This document shows positions 1-9,362 of a stretch of DNA of 64,000 nt, in pieces (positions within the stretch are counted from its first letter, which is position 1; each line of letters starts with the position of its first letter). The DNA lies in contig NZ_BMQQ01000010.1 in NCBI RefSeq assembly GCF_014648195.1, forward strand, positions 49,487 through 113,486, written 5' to 3'. The stretch comes from Streptomyces purpureus (GTDB lineage Bacteria; Actinomycetota; Actinomycetes; Streptomycetales; Streptomycetaceae). The position numbers were made by a program, and so were the translations under genes. Below the pieces are notes generated by a model. It searched no databases, was not told the DNA's origin, and worked only from the letters and a program-made list of their open reading frames with translations.

Positions 1-1
1 C

Positions 2-1453
2 GGGCTGCCCGGCTTCGAGCACGGCCTCGACACCGTCATCGGCCCGCTCTCCGGCGGCGAGCGCCGCCGGATCGCGCTGGCGAAGCTGCTCATCGCCGAA
101 CAGGACCTGATCGTCCTCGACGAGCCGACCAACCACCTCGACGTCGAGGGCATCGCCTGGCTCGCCCAGCACCTGCAGAACCGCCGGTCCGCGCTGGTCT
201 GCGTGACCCACGACCGGTGGTTCCTCGACCAGGTCTGCACCCGCATGTGGGACGTGCAGCGCGGCACCGTCCATGAGTACGAGGGCGGCTACTCCGACTA
301 CGTCTTCGCCCGCGCCGAGCGGGAGCGCATCGCCGCCACCGAGGAGGCCAAGCGGCAGAACCTGATGCGCAAGGAGCTCGCCTGGCTGCGGCGCGGCGCC
401 CCCGCCCGTACCTCCAAGCCCCGCTACCGCATCGAGGCCGCCAACGAACTCATCGCCGACGTGCCGCCGCCGCGCGACACCAGCGAGCTGATGAAATTCG
501 CCAACGCCCGGCTCGGCAAGACAGTCTTCGACCTCGAAGACGTCACCGTCACCGCCGGCCCCAAGACCCTGCTGCGTCACCTGACCTGGCAGCTCGGCCC
601 CGGCGACCGGATCGGCCTGGTCGGCGTCAACGGCGCCGGCAAGACCTCCCTGCTGCGCGCCCTCGCGGACGCGGCCCGAACCCAGGGCGAGGCCCAGCCC
701 GAGAGCGGCAAGATCGTCGTCGGCAAGACCGTACGCCTCGCCTACCTCTCCCAGGACGTCACTGAACTCCCCGCCACCCTGCGGGTCCTGGAGGCCGTCC
801 AGCAGATCCGCGACCGGGTCGACCTCGGCAAGGGCCGGGAGATGACCGCCGGTCAGCTCTGCGAGCAGTTCGGCTTCGCCAAGGAGAAGCAGTGGACACC
901 GGTCGGCGACCTGTCCGGTGGTGAGCGCCGCCGCCTCCAGTTGCTGCGCCTGCTGATGGACGAGCCGAACGTGCTCTTCCTCGACGAGCCCACCAACGAC
1001 CTCGACATCGAGACCCTGACCCAGCTGGAGGACCTCCTCGACGGCTGGCCCGGCTCGATGGTCGTCATCTCCCACGACCGGTTCTTCATCGAGCGGACCA
1101 CGGACAAGACGTTCGCCCTGCTCGGCGACGCCACCCTGCGGATGCTGCCGCGCGGCATCGACGAGTACCTGGAACGCCGCCAGAAGATGATCGAGGCGGC
1201 CGCCCCGGCCCCCGTGGCCGCGCCCGTCAAGGAGAAGTCGGCCGGTGACGCCCGCGCCGCGAAGAAGGAGCTGCAGAAGATCGAGCGTCAGCTCGACAAG
1301 GTCGCCGACAAGGAGACCAAGCTGCACGCCCAAATCGCCGAAAACGCCACGGACTTCGAAAAGGTGGCGAAGCTGGATGCGGAGCTCCGTGAATTGGCGG
1401 GCGAGCGCGAGGAATTGGAGATGCGCTGGCTGGAGCTGGCCGAAGACGCGTAG
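2..1453 (+). CDS. ABC-F family ATP-binding protein, 3' part (start outside window)
   Basis: The reading frame is open from base 2, so the gene begins upstream of the window. The visible part holds the end of the first nucleotide-binding domain (signature LSGGERRRIALAKLL, Walker B LIVLDEPTNHLD, switch His in THDR) and a complete second one (Walker A GVNGAGKTS, signature LSGGERRRLQLL, Walker B LFLDEPTNDLD, SHDRFF). The linker between them is charged and helical, as in ABC-F. No membrane segments are seen, and the charged C-terminal tail is predicted coiled coil. ABC-F proteins act on the ribosome in translation or antibiotic protection; the tail and linker resemble the Uup-like subgroup, but the exact role cannot be assigned. 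A stem-loop with a U-run follows. Confidence 0.93.
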   Translation, partial: GLPGFEHGLDTVIGPLSGGERRRIALAKLLIAEQDLIVLDEPTNHLDVEGIAWLAQHLQNRRSALVCVTHDRWFLDQVCTRMWDVQRGTVHEYEGGYSDYVFARAERERIAATEEAKRQNLMRKELAWLRRGAPARTSKPRYRIEAANELIADVPPPRDTSELMKFANARLGKTVFDLEDVTVTAGPKTLLRHLTWQLGPGDRIGLVGVNGAGKTSLLRALADAARTQGEAQPESGKIVVGKTVRLAYLSQDVTELPATLRVLEAVQQIRDRVDLGKGREMTAGQLCEQFGFAKEKQWTPVGDLSGGERRRLQLLRLLMDEPNVLFLDEPTNDLDIETLTQLEDLLDGWPGSMVVISHDRFFIERTTDKTFALLGDATLRMLPRGIDEYLERRQKMIEAAAPAPVAAPVKEKSAGDARAAKKELQKIERQLDKVADKETKLHAQIAENATDFEKVAKLDAELRELAGEREELEMRWLELAEDA

Positions 1454-1488
1454 AGAACGCGTGCAGAGGCCGTAACGAAGGCATTACG

Positions 1489-1530
1489 GGCCGGTCCTCC
1501 CTTGGGAACAGGGGCGGACCGGCCACTTTT
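1489..1530 (+). terminator. Rho-independent terminator after ABC-F gene
   Basis: A 9-bp perfect stem GGCCGGTCC (1489-1497) pairs with GGACCGGCC (1516-1524) and is followed directly by ACTTTT. It separates the ABC-F gene from the PQQ gene series. Confidence 0.75.
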
Positions 1531-1636
1531 ACGCCACGGGCCGGGTGGTAGAAAGAAGCCTCGCTCGAGTCAGGTAAAACTGCGGGATCCGTCGGCCGAT
1601 GCGGGCCGGGGACCGCATGAAGGGGGAAAAGCGCTG

Positions 1637-3457
1637 ATGACTCAGCCGCCCAGCAACCAGCCGCCGCCGGGGGGCTTGGGGGTACCTCCCGTGCCGCCAG
1701 GCTACGGGGGAGCGCCTCAGAATCAGCCGCCGCAGCCGCCCGCGCAGCCGCCGCAGATGCCGCCGGTCCCGCCGACCGTCCCGCAGATGCCGCCGCAGGC
1801 CCCGCCGGCCGCGCCGCCCACCCAGCCCGGCTACGGCTATCCGCAGCAGCCGCAGCCCGGTTACGGCTACCCGCAGCAGCCCGGCCCCTACGGCCAGCCG
1901 CAGCAGCCGGGCCCGTACGGCCAGCAGCCCGGCCCCTACGGCGGCCACCCCACCGCCCCCATGCAGCAGCAGTACCCCGGCGCGCCCACCCCGCCCGGCG
2001 GCGGCCCGTTCAAGGGCAAGACCGGTGTCATCGTCGCGGCGGCCGTCGCGGCCGCCCTCGTCATCGGCGGCGGCACCTGGTTCGCGCTCAGCGGCGGCGA
2101 GGAGGACAAGCCCCCGATCGCCGGGCCGAGCGGCAGCGCCCAGCCGACCACCTCCGCCTCCGTCGACCAGGGCGACGGCAGCGGCAGCAACGGCCGCCCC
2201 GCCGGGGACGACCTCAACGCCGGGCGCAAGCCGGGCGAGGCGAAGGTCAACTGGCTCCTGAAGAACGACGTCGACCTGCCGCGCAACGGCGCCGACGTCT
2301 TCGGCCCGTGGATCGTCGGCGACGTCGTCGTCAAGGGCATGTACAAGGGCCTGGCCGGCTACGGCCTCGCCGACGGCAAGCAGCGCTGGACGCTGCCGCT
2401 GGCGACCGAGCTGTGCGCCGCCGCGCCCACGCCCAACGCCGCCGGCACGACCGTCATCGGCATCAAGGACTCCACGGCCGAGCGCGCCAAATGCACCGTG
2501 CTCCAGCAGGTCGACCTCAAGACCGGCAAGGCCGGCTGGAAGAAGGACGTCCCCAAGGGCACCGGCTTCAGCGCCCTCTCCGAGGTCACCATCGCCATCA
2601 GCGGTAACACCGTGACGGCGGCCGGCACGAACAACTCGTACGGCTACTCCCTCACCGACGGCACCCAGCTCTTCGGCAAGCCCGCCAGCGGCTGCCAGCC
2701 GTTCGCCTTCGCGGGCGGCGCCAAGCTCATCGCCGCCGCCAGCTGCCCCACCGGCAACATCGACAAGACCCAGCACCAGGTCAGCGAGGTCGACCCGAAG
2801 ACCGGCAAGCCGAAGTGGACCTACAAGCTGGCCCCCAACTGGGAGGTCGACAAGGTCTACTCGGTGAGCCCGCTGGTCATCTCGGCGATCCAGCGCGACG
2901 ACAGCAACCAGAAGAAGTGGAGCGTCATCGCGCTCAAGGACAACGGCACCCCGCGCTCCACGATCCAGGGCGGCAAGGACAAGTTCGCCCCGAAGTGCGG
3001 CGGTTCGTTCATCGTCTTCGGCCAGAACCTCGAAGGCTGCACCAACCTCGCGGTCGACGCGGGCACGCTCTACATGGCGACCGAGCCGGCATCCAGCGGG
3101 CTCGCCCGCACCAACGAGGTCATCGCCTTCGACCTCAACACCGGCAAGCCCAAGTGGCGCGCCAAGGCCCCCGCCGAGCGCATGGTCACGCCGCTGCGCA
3201 TGGAGGGCTCGGAGGTGCTGCTCTACGTCGACGCCTCGTACAACAAGGGTGGTGCGGTCGCCACGCTCGCGCCGACGGGTGGCACGCCGAAGATCGTGCT
3301 CCAGCACCCTGAGGCGACGGCCGAGATCGAGAACTCCTTCTTCGGTGCGAAGTACGCGTACGGCAACGGCACCTTCGTGGTGGCGAGCGACCGGGTGAGC
3401 GCGCGCAACGACACCGAGGAGAAGGAGACGAAGACGATGATGGCCTTCTCGAAGTGA
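1637..3457 (+). CDS. Membrane-anchored PQQ-binding-like beta-propeller protein (copy 1)
   Basis: This 606-residue protein starts at ATG 1637, preceded by the purine-rich AGGGGGAAA; the frame is open further upstream without a better start. Residues 1-125 are Pro/Gln/Gly-rich with repeated GYGYPQQP-type units and no signal peptide. One membrane helix follows (about residues 128-150, rich in Ala/Val/Ile), then a Ser/Gly/Asp linker and a domain with repeated 'D..TG...W' blades (for example VDLKTGKAGWK, VDPKTGKPKWT, FDLNTGKPKWR) typical of PQQ-like/YncE propellers. The likely topology is a cytoplasmic Pro-rich tail and an external propeller. It overlaps the next paralogue by four bases (GTGA), so the two are translationally coupled. 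The ligand and role are unknown. Confidence 0.85.
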   Translation: MTQPPSNQPPPGGLGVPPVPPGYGGAPQNQPPQPPAQPPQMPPVPPTVPQMPPQAPPAAPPTQPGYGYPQQPQPGYGYPQQPGPYGQPQQPGPYGQQPGPYGGHPTAPMQQQYPGAPTPPGGGPFKGKTGVIVAAAVAAALVIGGGTWFALSGGEEDKPPIAGPSGSAQPTTSASVDQGDGSGSNGRPAGDDLNAGRKPGEAKVNWLLKNDVDLPRNGADVFGPWIVGDVVVKGMYKGLAGYGLADGKQRWTLPLATELCAAAPTPNAAGTTVIGIKDSTAERAKCTVLQQVDLKTGKAGWKKDVPKGTGFSALSEVTIAISGNTVTAAGTNNSYGYSLTDGTQLFGKPASGCQPFAFAGGAKLIAAASCPTGNIDKTQHQVSEVDPKTGKPKWTYKLAPNWEVDKVYSVSPLVISAIQRDDSNQKKWSVIALKDNGTPRSTIQGGKDKFAPKCGGSFIVFGQNLEGCTNLAVDAGTLYMATEPASSGLARTNEVIAFDLNTGKPKWRAKAPAERMVTPLRMEGSEVLLYVDASYNKGGAVATLAPTGGTPKIVLQHPEATAEIENSFFGAKYAYGNGTFVVASDRVSARNDTEEKETKTMMAFSK

Positions 3458-5373
3458 CAGAACAGCAGCCCCCGCAGCCGACGCACGGGCCGTACGGCAG
3501 CCTGAACCCGCACGGCGGCGGCACCCCCGCCGCACCCCAGCCCGCCTACGGCTACCCGCAGGCCCAGCAGCCTCCGCAGCCCCAGGCGGCCGAGCCCACC
3601 ACGCCCGCCCCCGCTCCGGCCCCCGCGCCGGAACCGGGGTACGGCTACCCGCAGCCGCAGGCTCCCGAGCCCGTGGCCGCGCAGCCCGCCGCACCCGCGC
3701 CCACGCCCGCCCCTGCTCCGGCCCCCGCGCCGGAGCCGGGGTACGGCTACCCGCAGCCGCAGGCCGCAGAGCCCCAGGCTCCGCAGCCGCCGCACGGGTA
3801 CGGGTATCCGCAGGCCGGGGCGGAGCCCCAGCCCGGTTACGGCTACCCGCACCCGCAGACCTCCGGCCCCGCCGCCGGGCCCGCCTACGACCCCTTCCCG
3901 GGGCTGCGGCAGGACCCGGACGCGGGTCCGGGCGTCGGCATGGAGCCGGAGCCCGGGCCGGGGCCCGAGCGGCGTCGGCGCCGGCCCTTCGCGGTGATCG
4001 CCGCCGTCGTGGCGGCGCTGCTCGTCATCTCCGGCGGCACCTGGTACGCGCTGGACATGGAGGGCGGCGACGGCCCGGCCGGCGCCAAGCCGTCGCAGTC
4101 GGCGTCTCCGACCGCCCCTCCGGGGCCGGACACCGCCACCGCCGACAAGATCAACCAGGGCCGTACCACCACCGACGCCAAGATGCTCTGGCTGCGCCGC
4201 GGTGGCGTGGACCTGCCGCGCGACGGCGCCGACGTGTTCGGCCCGTGGTTCTCCAAGGGCACCGTCACCACCGCCCTCCACCGCACGGTCACTTCCGTCT
4301 CCGCGACGACCGGCAAGGTCAAGTGGAGCCTGCCGCTGGACAGCGACATCTGCCAGGCGGCCACGCACCGCTCCGGTACGTACATCGCCGTCGCCACCAA
4401 GGAAGGCCCCGGCAGCAAGGGCGACTGCCGGCGGGTGCGCGGGATCGACCTGGCGACCGGCAAGCAGCTCTGGGAGCAGAAGGTCCCCGACGACGAGATC
4501 GGGGAGGGCATCGACTCCAGCATCTCCATGGCGGTCACCCGCACCACCCTCGTCGTCGGCCGGGCCAACTTCACCACCGGCTACAAGATCGCCGACGGCA
4601 AGCAGCTCTTCGGCCGCACCAGCACCGGCAACTGCCAGCCGTACCGTTTCGCCGGTGGCTCCCGGCTGCTGGCCGTCCTGAACTGCCCCGGCGGCGCGGC
4701 GCGCAAGACCCGCCAGGAGCAGATCCAGGAGCTGGACCCGGAGACCGGCAAGCCGCGCTGGACCCACCAGCTGGCCCCCGACGACCAGGTCAGGCGGGTC
4801 TTCTCGGTGAAGCCGGTGGTCGTCGCCCTGCACAACGCGACGACGGAGAAGTACACCCTTCTCGCCCTCGACAAGAACGGCAAGAAGCGCTCCGCCGCCC
4901 CGCTCACCAACGAGTACCGGCACGGCTGCAGCCAGCGGGTCGCCGACGCGACGAACGTCAGCAGCTGCCAGGTCGCCGCGAACGCCGGCTACGTCTACAT
5001 GGCCACGGAGCCCGCCGCGAACGGCGCCAACCAGATCGTCGTCATCGACCTCGACAACGGCAAGGTCAAGCGGCGGATCTCCGCGCCCGCCGGACGGGTC
5101 ATGATGCCGATGGAGGTGAGCGACGCCGGTCTGATGGTCCGCCTGGAGGCGACCGCCAAGCTCGGCGGCGCGGTCGCCCTCGCTCCCTTCCAGTCCGGCG
5201 CTCCGAGGATCCTGCTCCAGCTCCCCGCCGCGACGGCGCCGCTGGAGCGCGGGTTCCAGTCGCCGGTCGTCACGTACGACAACGACCGCTACACCCTCGT
5301 GAACGGGACGGTCGCCGCCGACAGCGACGCCGAGGAGCGCACGAAGGAGACCCTGATGGCCTTCGGCAAGTGA
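3454..5373 (+). CDS. Membrane-anchored PQQ-binding-like beta-propeller protein (copy 2)
   Basis: This 639-residue paralogue of the preceding gene starts at GTG 3454, inside the GTGA that contains the upstream stop. The N-terminal 175 residues are Pro/Ala/Gln-rich with five or more GYGYPQ/GYGYPH units. A single membrane helix lies at about 178-200, followed by a PQQ-like propeller with blade signatures such as IDLATGKQLWE and LDPETGKPRWT. The segment after the membrane helix (VDLPRDGADVFGPWF) closely matches copy 1 (VDLPRNGADVFGPWI), so these two copies are closer to each other than to copy 3. No catalytic residues are recognisable. A sensory, scaffold or envelope role is only inferred. Confidence 0.85.
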   Translation: MTEQQPPQPTHGPYGSLNPHGGGTPAAPQPAYGYPQAQQPPQPQAAEPTTPAPAPAPAPEPGYGYPQPQAPEPVAAQPAAPAPTPAPAPAPAPEPGYGYPQPQAAEPQAPQPPHGYGYPQAGAEPQPGYGYPHPQTSGPAAGPAYDPFPGLRQDPDAGPGVGMEPEPGPGPERRRRRPFAVIAAVVAALLVISGGTWYALDMEGGDGPAGAKPSQSASPTAPPGPDTATADKINQGRTTTDAKMLWLRRGGVDLPRDGADVFGPWFSKGTVTTALHRTVTSVSATTGKVKWSLPLDSDICQAATHRSGTYIAVATKEGPGSKGDCRRVRGIDLATGKQLWEQKVPDDEIGEGIDSSISMAVTRTTLVVGRANFTTGYKIADGKQLFGRTSTGNCQPYRFAGGSRLLAVLNCPGGAARKTRQEQIQELDPETGKPRWTHQLAPDDQVRRVFSVKPVVVALHNATTEKYTLLALDKNGKKRSAAPLTNEYRHGCSQRVADATNVSSCQVAANAGYVYMATEPAANGANQIVVIDLDNGKVKRRISAPAGRVMMPMEVSDAGLMVRLEATAKLGGAVALAPFQSGAPRILLQLPAATAPLERGFQSPVVTYDNDRYTLVNGTVAADSDAEERTKETLMAFGK

Positions 5374-5446
5374 CCTCGTCCGGGCCCCGCCGGGCATCGG
5401 GCACCGACTTCCTTACCCCTTCCGAGACTTCAGAGGTACGTACGTC

Positions 5447-7249
5447 ATGACGCAGCCGCCTCCGCCCCCGCCGAACCAGCCGCCCGGGCCGCCGCCGGGT
5501 GGCGGTTTCGGCGCGCCGCAGGACCCCCCGCCCGGTGGTTACGGCGCGCCCACGCCGCCGCAGCAGCCCTCGTACGGCTATCCGCAGACCCCGCCGCCCG
5601 CGCAGCCGCAGCAGCCCCAGCAGCCGTACGGCTACCCGCAGCCGCAGCAGCCGGCCCAGCCGCCTTACGGCCAGCCGCCCCAGCCCCAGCAGCCCTACGG
5701 CTACCCGCAGCCGCAGCAGCCGGCCCAGCCGCCTTACGGCCAGCCGCAGCAGCCGCCGTACGCCTACCCGACGGCGCCGATGCCCGCGGCCGGCGGTCCC
5801 GGCGGCGGCAAGAAGCTGTCGGCGCAGATGCAGATCATCATCGCCGCGGCGGTCGCGGTCGTCCTGATCATCGCCGGTGGCGTCTGGTACGCCACCTCCG
5901 GCGACGACCCGGACAAGCCGGCGGACCAGAAGAACACCGCGGGCGGCGCCAACGGCGGCAACGGCCTCGGCGGCAACGGCAAGGAGAAGGCGCCGGGCAA
6001 CATCCAGGCCAAGGTCGCCTTCCAGCTGCCGCAGCCCAAGGTCACCGACATCACCGACGTCGGCGGCTCCTGGGTCACCGACAAGGCGTATGTGAAGACC
6101 GGCGTCGACTCCGTCGTCGGCTACGACATCGCCAAGGGCACCCCGCTGTGGACGGCCAAGCTGCCCGGCCAGGTCTGCGCCACCACCAAGCACGTCTCCA
6201 AGGACTTCAAGACGGCGATCGTCTTCGAGGCCACCAAGCGCGTCCCGCCGCGCAACTACCAGCCGTGCACCGAGGTCGGCGTCCTCGACCTGGTCACCGG
6301 CAAGCTGCTCTGGAGCAAGTCGCTGACCAGCCCGCAGTCCGGTGACGACAAGGTCCGCTTCAGCGAGGTGACGCTCAGCGGCACCACCGTCGCGGCCGGC
6401 GGCACCGACGGCGGCGCCGCCTTCGACCTGGCCACCGGCACCTCGCGCTGGAAGCCCCAGGCGAACGCCGAGAACTGCTACGACATGGGTTACGGCGGCG
6501 GCGAGGCGCTCGTCGCGGCCCGCAAGTGCGGCCCGTACGACAGCGCTTACGTCACCATCCAGAGCCTCAACCCGACCACCGGCGCGCCGGTGTCGCAGTA
6601 CAAGATGCCGACGGGCGTGAAGTACGCGTCCATCGTCTCCACCAAGCCGCTGGTGGTCGCCGCCGACGTCGGTGACACCGCCGGTGACGGCAGCGGCATC
6701 TCGGACTTCTTCTCGATCGACGAGAAGACCGGCAAGCTGAAGGCGAAGATCTCGGCGCCGGGCGACCGTTTCGCGGCCCGCTGCCGCGCCACCGAGGTCG
6801 AGACCTGCAACAAGGTCGTCGTCGGCAACGGCCGGATCTACCTGCCGACCGAGGACCACGAGGGCTCCGGGGAGTACGGCGACACCAACGAGATCGTGTC
6901 CTTCGACCTCGCCACCGGCAAGCCGACCCCCGACAAGGCCGACGCGGGCGACCGCTACTCGATGTTCCCGCTGCGCATGGACGGCGGCAACATCATCGCC
7001 TACAAGACCCCGCCCTACGACAAGGGCGGCCAGATCGTCTCCATCGACGGCGGCACCTTCAAGCAGACGGTTCTCCTGGAGAACCCGTCGGAGGAGTCGG
7101 TCCGCAAGGCGGAGAGCAGTTTCTCGTCGGACTACGCGGAGATCCTGTTCTCGGGCGGCCGGCTGTTCCTGTCGGAGACGATGCTGAGCAAGCCCAGGGC
7201 CGGTGCCACGGACCGGGAGTACCTGGCGCTGTCGTTCTCGACCAACTGA
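5447..7249 (+). CDS. Membrane-anchored PQQ-binding-like beta-propeller protein (copy 3)
   Basis: This 600-residue protein starts at ATG 5447, 73 bases after copy 2. It has the same plan: a Pro/Gln-rich N-terminus with near-identical tandem blocks (PYGYPQPQQPAQPPYGQP occurs twice), one membrane helix at about 127-149, a Gly/Asn linker and a propeller with blade motifs (LDLVTGKLLWS, FDLATGTSRWK, FDLATGKPTPD). It has diverged more than copies 1 and 2 from each other. A strong hairpin follows, so this is the end of the series. The order suggests two rounds of tandem duplication. Confidence 0.85.
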   Translation: MTQPPPPPPNQPPGPPPGGGFGAPQDPPPGGYGAPTPPQQPSYGYPQTPPPAQPQQPQQPYGYPQPQQPAQPPYGQPPQPQQPYGYPQPQQPAQPPYGQPQQPPYAYPTAPMPAAGGPGGGKKLSAQMQIIIAAAVAVVLIIAGGVWYATSGDDPDKPADQKNTAGGANGGNGLGGNGKEKAPGNIQAKVAFQLPQPKVTDITDVGGSWVTDKAYVKTGVDSVVGYDIAKGTPLWTAKLPGQVCATTKHVSKDFKTAIVFEATKRVPPRNYQPCTEVGVLDLVTGKLLWSKSLTSPQSGDDKVRFSEVTLSGTTVAAGGTDGGAAFDLATGTSRWKPQANAENCYDMGYGGGEALVAARKCGPYDSAYVTIQSLNPTTGAPVSQYKMPTGVKYASIVSTKPLVVAADVGDTAGDGSGISDFFSIDEKTGKLKAKISAPGDRFAARCRATEVETCNKVVVGNGRIYLPTEDHEGSGEYGDTNEIVSFDLATGKPTPDKADAGDRYSMFPLRMDGGNIIAYKTPPYDKGGQIVSIDGGTFKQTVLLENPSEESVRKAESSFSSDYAEILFSGGRLFLSETMLSKPRAGATDREYLALSFSTN

Positions 7250-7263
7250 CGCGGCGCGCAGAC

Positions 7264-7303
7264 GCGGCCCGGTGCACCGAAGTGACTCGGTGCGCCGGGC
7301 CGC
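7264..7303 (+). terminator. Terminator hairpin after PQQ gene series
   Basis: A 17-bp stem with one mismatch (7264-7280 with 7287-7303, core GCGGCCCGGTGC) closes on a 6-base loop AGTGAC just after the third PQQ gene. No long U-run follows, as is common in Streptomyces. Confidence 0.6.
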
Positions 7304-7454
7304 TGCCGTTTGCAACTGGCCCTGATTGGCGAAGAATTCGGCATTCTGGGGGGCTTCTGACACGTAAGGGGCGCGCGGCGTCGAACAAGCGTGTAGCTTG
7401 CCGGGTCAGTAGGAGCCGGGGGGCCGACTCCAGGGGGATTTGGGGGTTTGCTCG

Positions 7455-8144
7455 ATGGGCGTGCGGCTCATGGTGGTCGACGACCACCGACTGCTCGCGG
7501 AGGCGCTTGCCTCGGCACTGAAACTGCGTGGGCACCGGGTGCTCGCGGCGGCGGCCCCGACAGCCGGCGCGGCCGAACTGGTGGTGAGCCGTGCGCCGGA
7601 GGTGTGTCTGTTCGGTACGGCGACCCCGGCCGCGGCGGGCGTCTTCGATCCCGTGCTCCGGATCAAACGGGAGCGGCCGCAGGTGGCCGTCGTGGTCCTC
7701 GGCCCGGTGCCGTCACCGCGCGGGATCGCGGCGGCGTTCGCGGCCGGCGCGTCCGGGTACGTCCGCCACGACGAGCGGATCGAGGGCGTCGAGCGGGCCA
7801 TGATGAAGGCCCGCGCCGGTGAGGCGGCGGTCGCCCCGCAGCTGCTCCAGGGCGCGTTCACCGAGCTGCTGAACCCGGCCGCCCAGCCCGACGACGAGGG
7901 CCAGCGGCTGCTGCGGATGCTCACCCCGCGCGAGGTGGAGGTGCTGGTCCGGGTCGCGGAGGGCGAGGACACCCGCCTCATCGCGGCCGGCATGGGCATC
8001 GCACCGAGCACGGCCCGTACGCACGTCCAGCGGGTGCTCATGAAGCTGGGCGTCGGCTCCCGCCTGGAGGCGGCCGCGCTGGCGGCCCGTACGGGCCTGC
8101 TGGACCGGGCCGCGTCGGTGCCGTCTCAGCCCGGCCCGCGCTAG
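7455..8144 (+). CDS. LuxR/NarL-type response regulator with degenerate receiver
   Basis: A 229-residue protein with an N-terminal receiver-like domain (VVDDHRLLAEAL) and a C-terminal LuxR-type HTH (LTPREVEVLVRVAEGEDTRL ... STARTHVQRVLMKLGV). ATG 7455 is preferred over an in-frame TTG at 7440 because the G-rich ribosome-binding stretch lies just upstream. The residue expected to be the phospho-accepting Asp is Gly (LFGTATP in place of the usual LLDxxMP), and the conserved switch Lys region reads GYVRHD instead of xxLKD. It therefore looks like an atypical receiver not controlled by classical phosphorylation. No histidine kinase is adjacent. It lies just upstream of the galactose operon, though no link is shown. 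Confidence 0.85.
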   Translation: MGVRLMVVDDHRLLAEALASALKLRGHRVLAAAAPTAGAAELVVSRAPEVCLFGTATPAAAGVFDPVLRIKRERPQVAVVVLGPVPSPRGIAAAFAAGASGYVRHDERIEGVERAMMKARAGEAAVAPQLLQGAFTELLNPAAQPDDEGQRLLRMLTPREVEVLVRVAEGEDTRLIAAGMGIAPSTARTHVQRVLMKLGVGSRLEAAALAARTGLLDRAASVPSQPGPR

Positions 8145-8156
8145 CGCCACGACTCC

Positions 8157-8176
8157 CCGGCCGTCGCGGCGGCCGG
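8157..8176 (+). terminator. Small hairpin after response regulator gene
   Basis: CCGGCCG (8157-8163) and CGGCCGG (8170-8176) form a 7-bp stem just after the stop codon of the response regulator. It has no U-run. Confidence 0.4.
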
Positions 8177-8255
8177 GCGAGCCCGCTGACGTTCTTTGTT
8201 TGATCCTGATCGAGCACGAGGCCGGAAACCGCGCCCGGGGCGTCGCATTCCACCG

Positions 8256-8279
8256 TTGACGCACCTGTTTGTTTATGAT
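8256..8279 (+). promoter_or_regulatory. Possible galTEK promoter elements
   Basis: In the 177-bp gap before galT there is a TTGACG (8256-8261) and an AT-rich TTTGTTTATGAT ending at 8279. The TTGACG-TATGAT spacing is only 12 bases, so they are unlikely to form one standard promoter. They are the only promoter-like AT-rich elements in the gap, about 45-65 bp before the galT start. Confidence 0.3.
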
Positions 8280-8321
8280 GTCTTGTGTGCGTTTCTGTTG
8301 GTGGTCGTGAGGGAGCTCCCT

Positions 8322-9362
8322 GTGAAGAAGACCTCGACCAAGCTCGCCGACGGCCGCGAGCTGCTCTACTACGACCTGCGCGACGACACCGTCCGCGACG
8401 CCGTCGACCGACGCCCCCTGGACGCGATCACCACCGCCTCCGAGATCCGGCACGACCCGCTCCTCGGCGACGCCGTCGCCATCGCCTCGCACCGCCAGGG
8501 CCGCACGTACCACCCGCCGGCCGACGAGTGCCCGCTGTGCCCCTCTGCGGACGGGCGGCAGAGCGAGATCCCCGACAGCGACTACGAGGTCGTCGTCTTC
8601 GAGAACCGTTTCCCCTCCCTTGCCGGCGACAGCGGCCGCTGCGAGGTCGTCTGCTTCACCTCCGACCATGACGCCTCCTTCGCCTACCTCACCGAGGAGC
8701 GGGCCGCGCTCGTCCTCGCCGCCTGGACCGACCGCACCGCCGAACTCGCCGCCATGCCCCAGGTCGAGCAGGTCTTCTGCTTCGAGAACCGGGGCGCCGA
8801 GATCGGCGTCACCCTCGCCCATCCGCACGGCCAGATCTACGCCTACCCCTTCACCACTCCGCGCACCGCGCTGATGCAGCGCTCCGCCGCCGCCCACCGG
8901 GCCCGCACCGGCCGCAACCTCTTCGACGACGTCGTGGCCCGCGAACGCGCCGACTCCGTCCGGGTGGTTCTCCAGGGCGAGCACTGGATCGCCTTCGTGC
9001 CGTACGCCGCCCACTGGCCGTACGAGATCCACCTCCACCCCATCCGCCGCGTCCCGGACCTGCGGGCCCTGGACGAGGCGGCCCGCGCAGAGCTCCCACA
9101 GATCTATCTGGAACTCTTGAGGCGCTTCGACCGGATCTTCGGCGAGGGCCGGCCCCCGACCCCGTACGTCGCCGCCTGGCACCAGGCGCCGTTCCGTACC
9201 GAAGGACGCGACGAGTTCGGGCTCCACCTCGAGCTTTTCACCGTCCGCCGAACGTCCGGCAAGCTGAAGTACCTCGCGGGTTCCGAGTCCGGCATGAGCG
9301 TTTTCGTCAACGACGTGCCGCCGGAGGCCGCGGCCCGGCGACTGCGAGAGGTAGCGAGCTGA
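8322..9362 (+). CDS. galT: Galactose-1-phosphate uridylyltransferase
   Basis: A 346-residue protein of the Leloir pathway that exchanges UMP between UDP-glucose and galactose-1-phosphate. GTG 8322 (product begins VKKTSTKL) is chosen because GAGGGAG lies just upstream; the frame extends further up, but that part is not GalT-like. Visible motifs are a Cys pair in DECPLCPS (metal site), ENRG and the active-site loop [12 protein letters not shown] with the nucleophilic His-Pro-His. The C-terminal half contains the second HIT-like domain ([12 protein letters not shown]). Its stop overlaps the galE start (TGATG), the first junction in a tightly coupled galTEK operon. Confidence 0.95.
   Translation: MKKTSTKLADGRELLYYDLRDDTVRDAVDRRPLDAITTASEIRHDPLLGDAVAIASHRQGRTYHPPADECPLCPSADGRQSEIPDSDYEVVVFENRFPSLAGDSGRCEVVCFTSDHDASFAYLTEERAALVLAAWTDRTAELAAMPQVEQVFCFENRGAEIGVTLAHPHGQIYAYPFTTPRTALMQRSAAAHRARTGRNLFDDVVARERADSVRVVLQGEHWIAFVPYAAHWPYEIHLHPIRRVPDLRALDEAARAELPQIYLELLRRFDRIFGEGRPPTPYVAAWHQAPFRTEGRDEFGLHLELFTVRRTSGKLKYLAGSESGMSVFVNDVPPEAAARRLREVAS

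Noticed and set aside
8256..8279. TTGACG/TATGAT as a standard housekeeping promoter for galTEK
   Set aside because: A 12-base spacer is too short. It is kept only as a low-confidence note.
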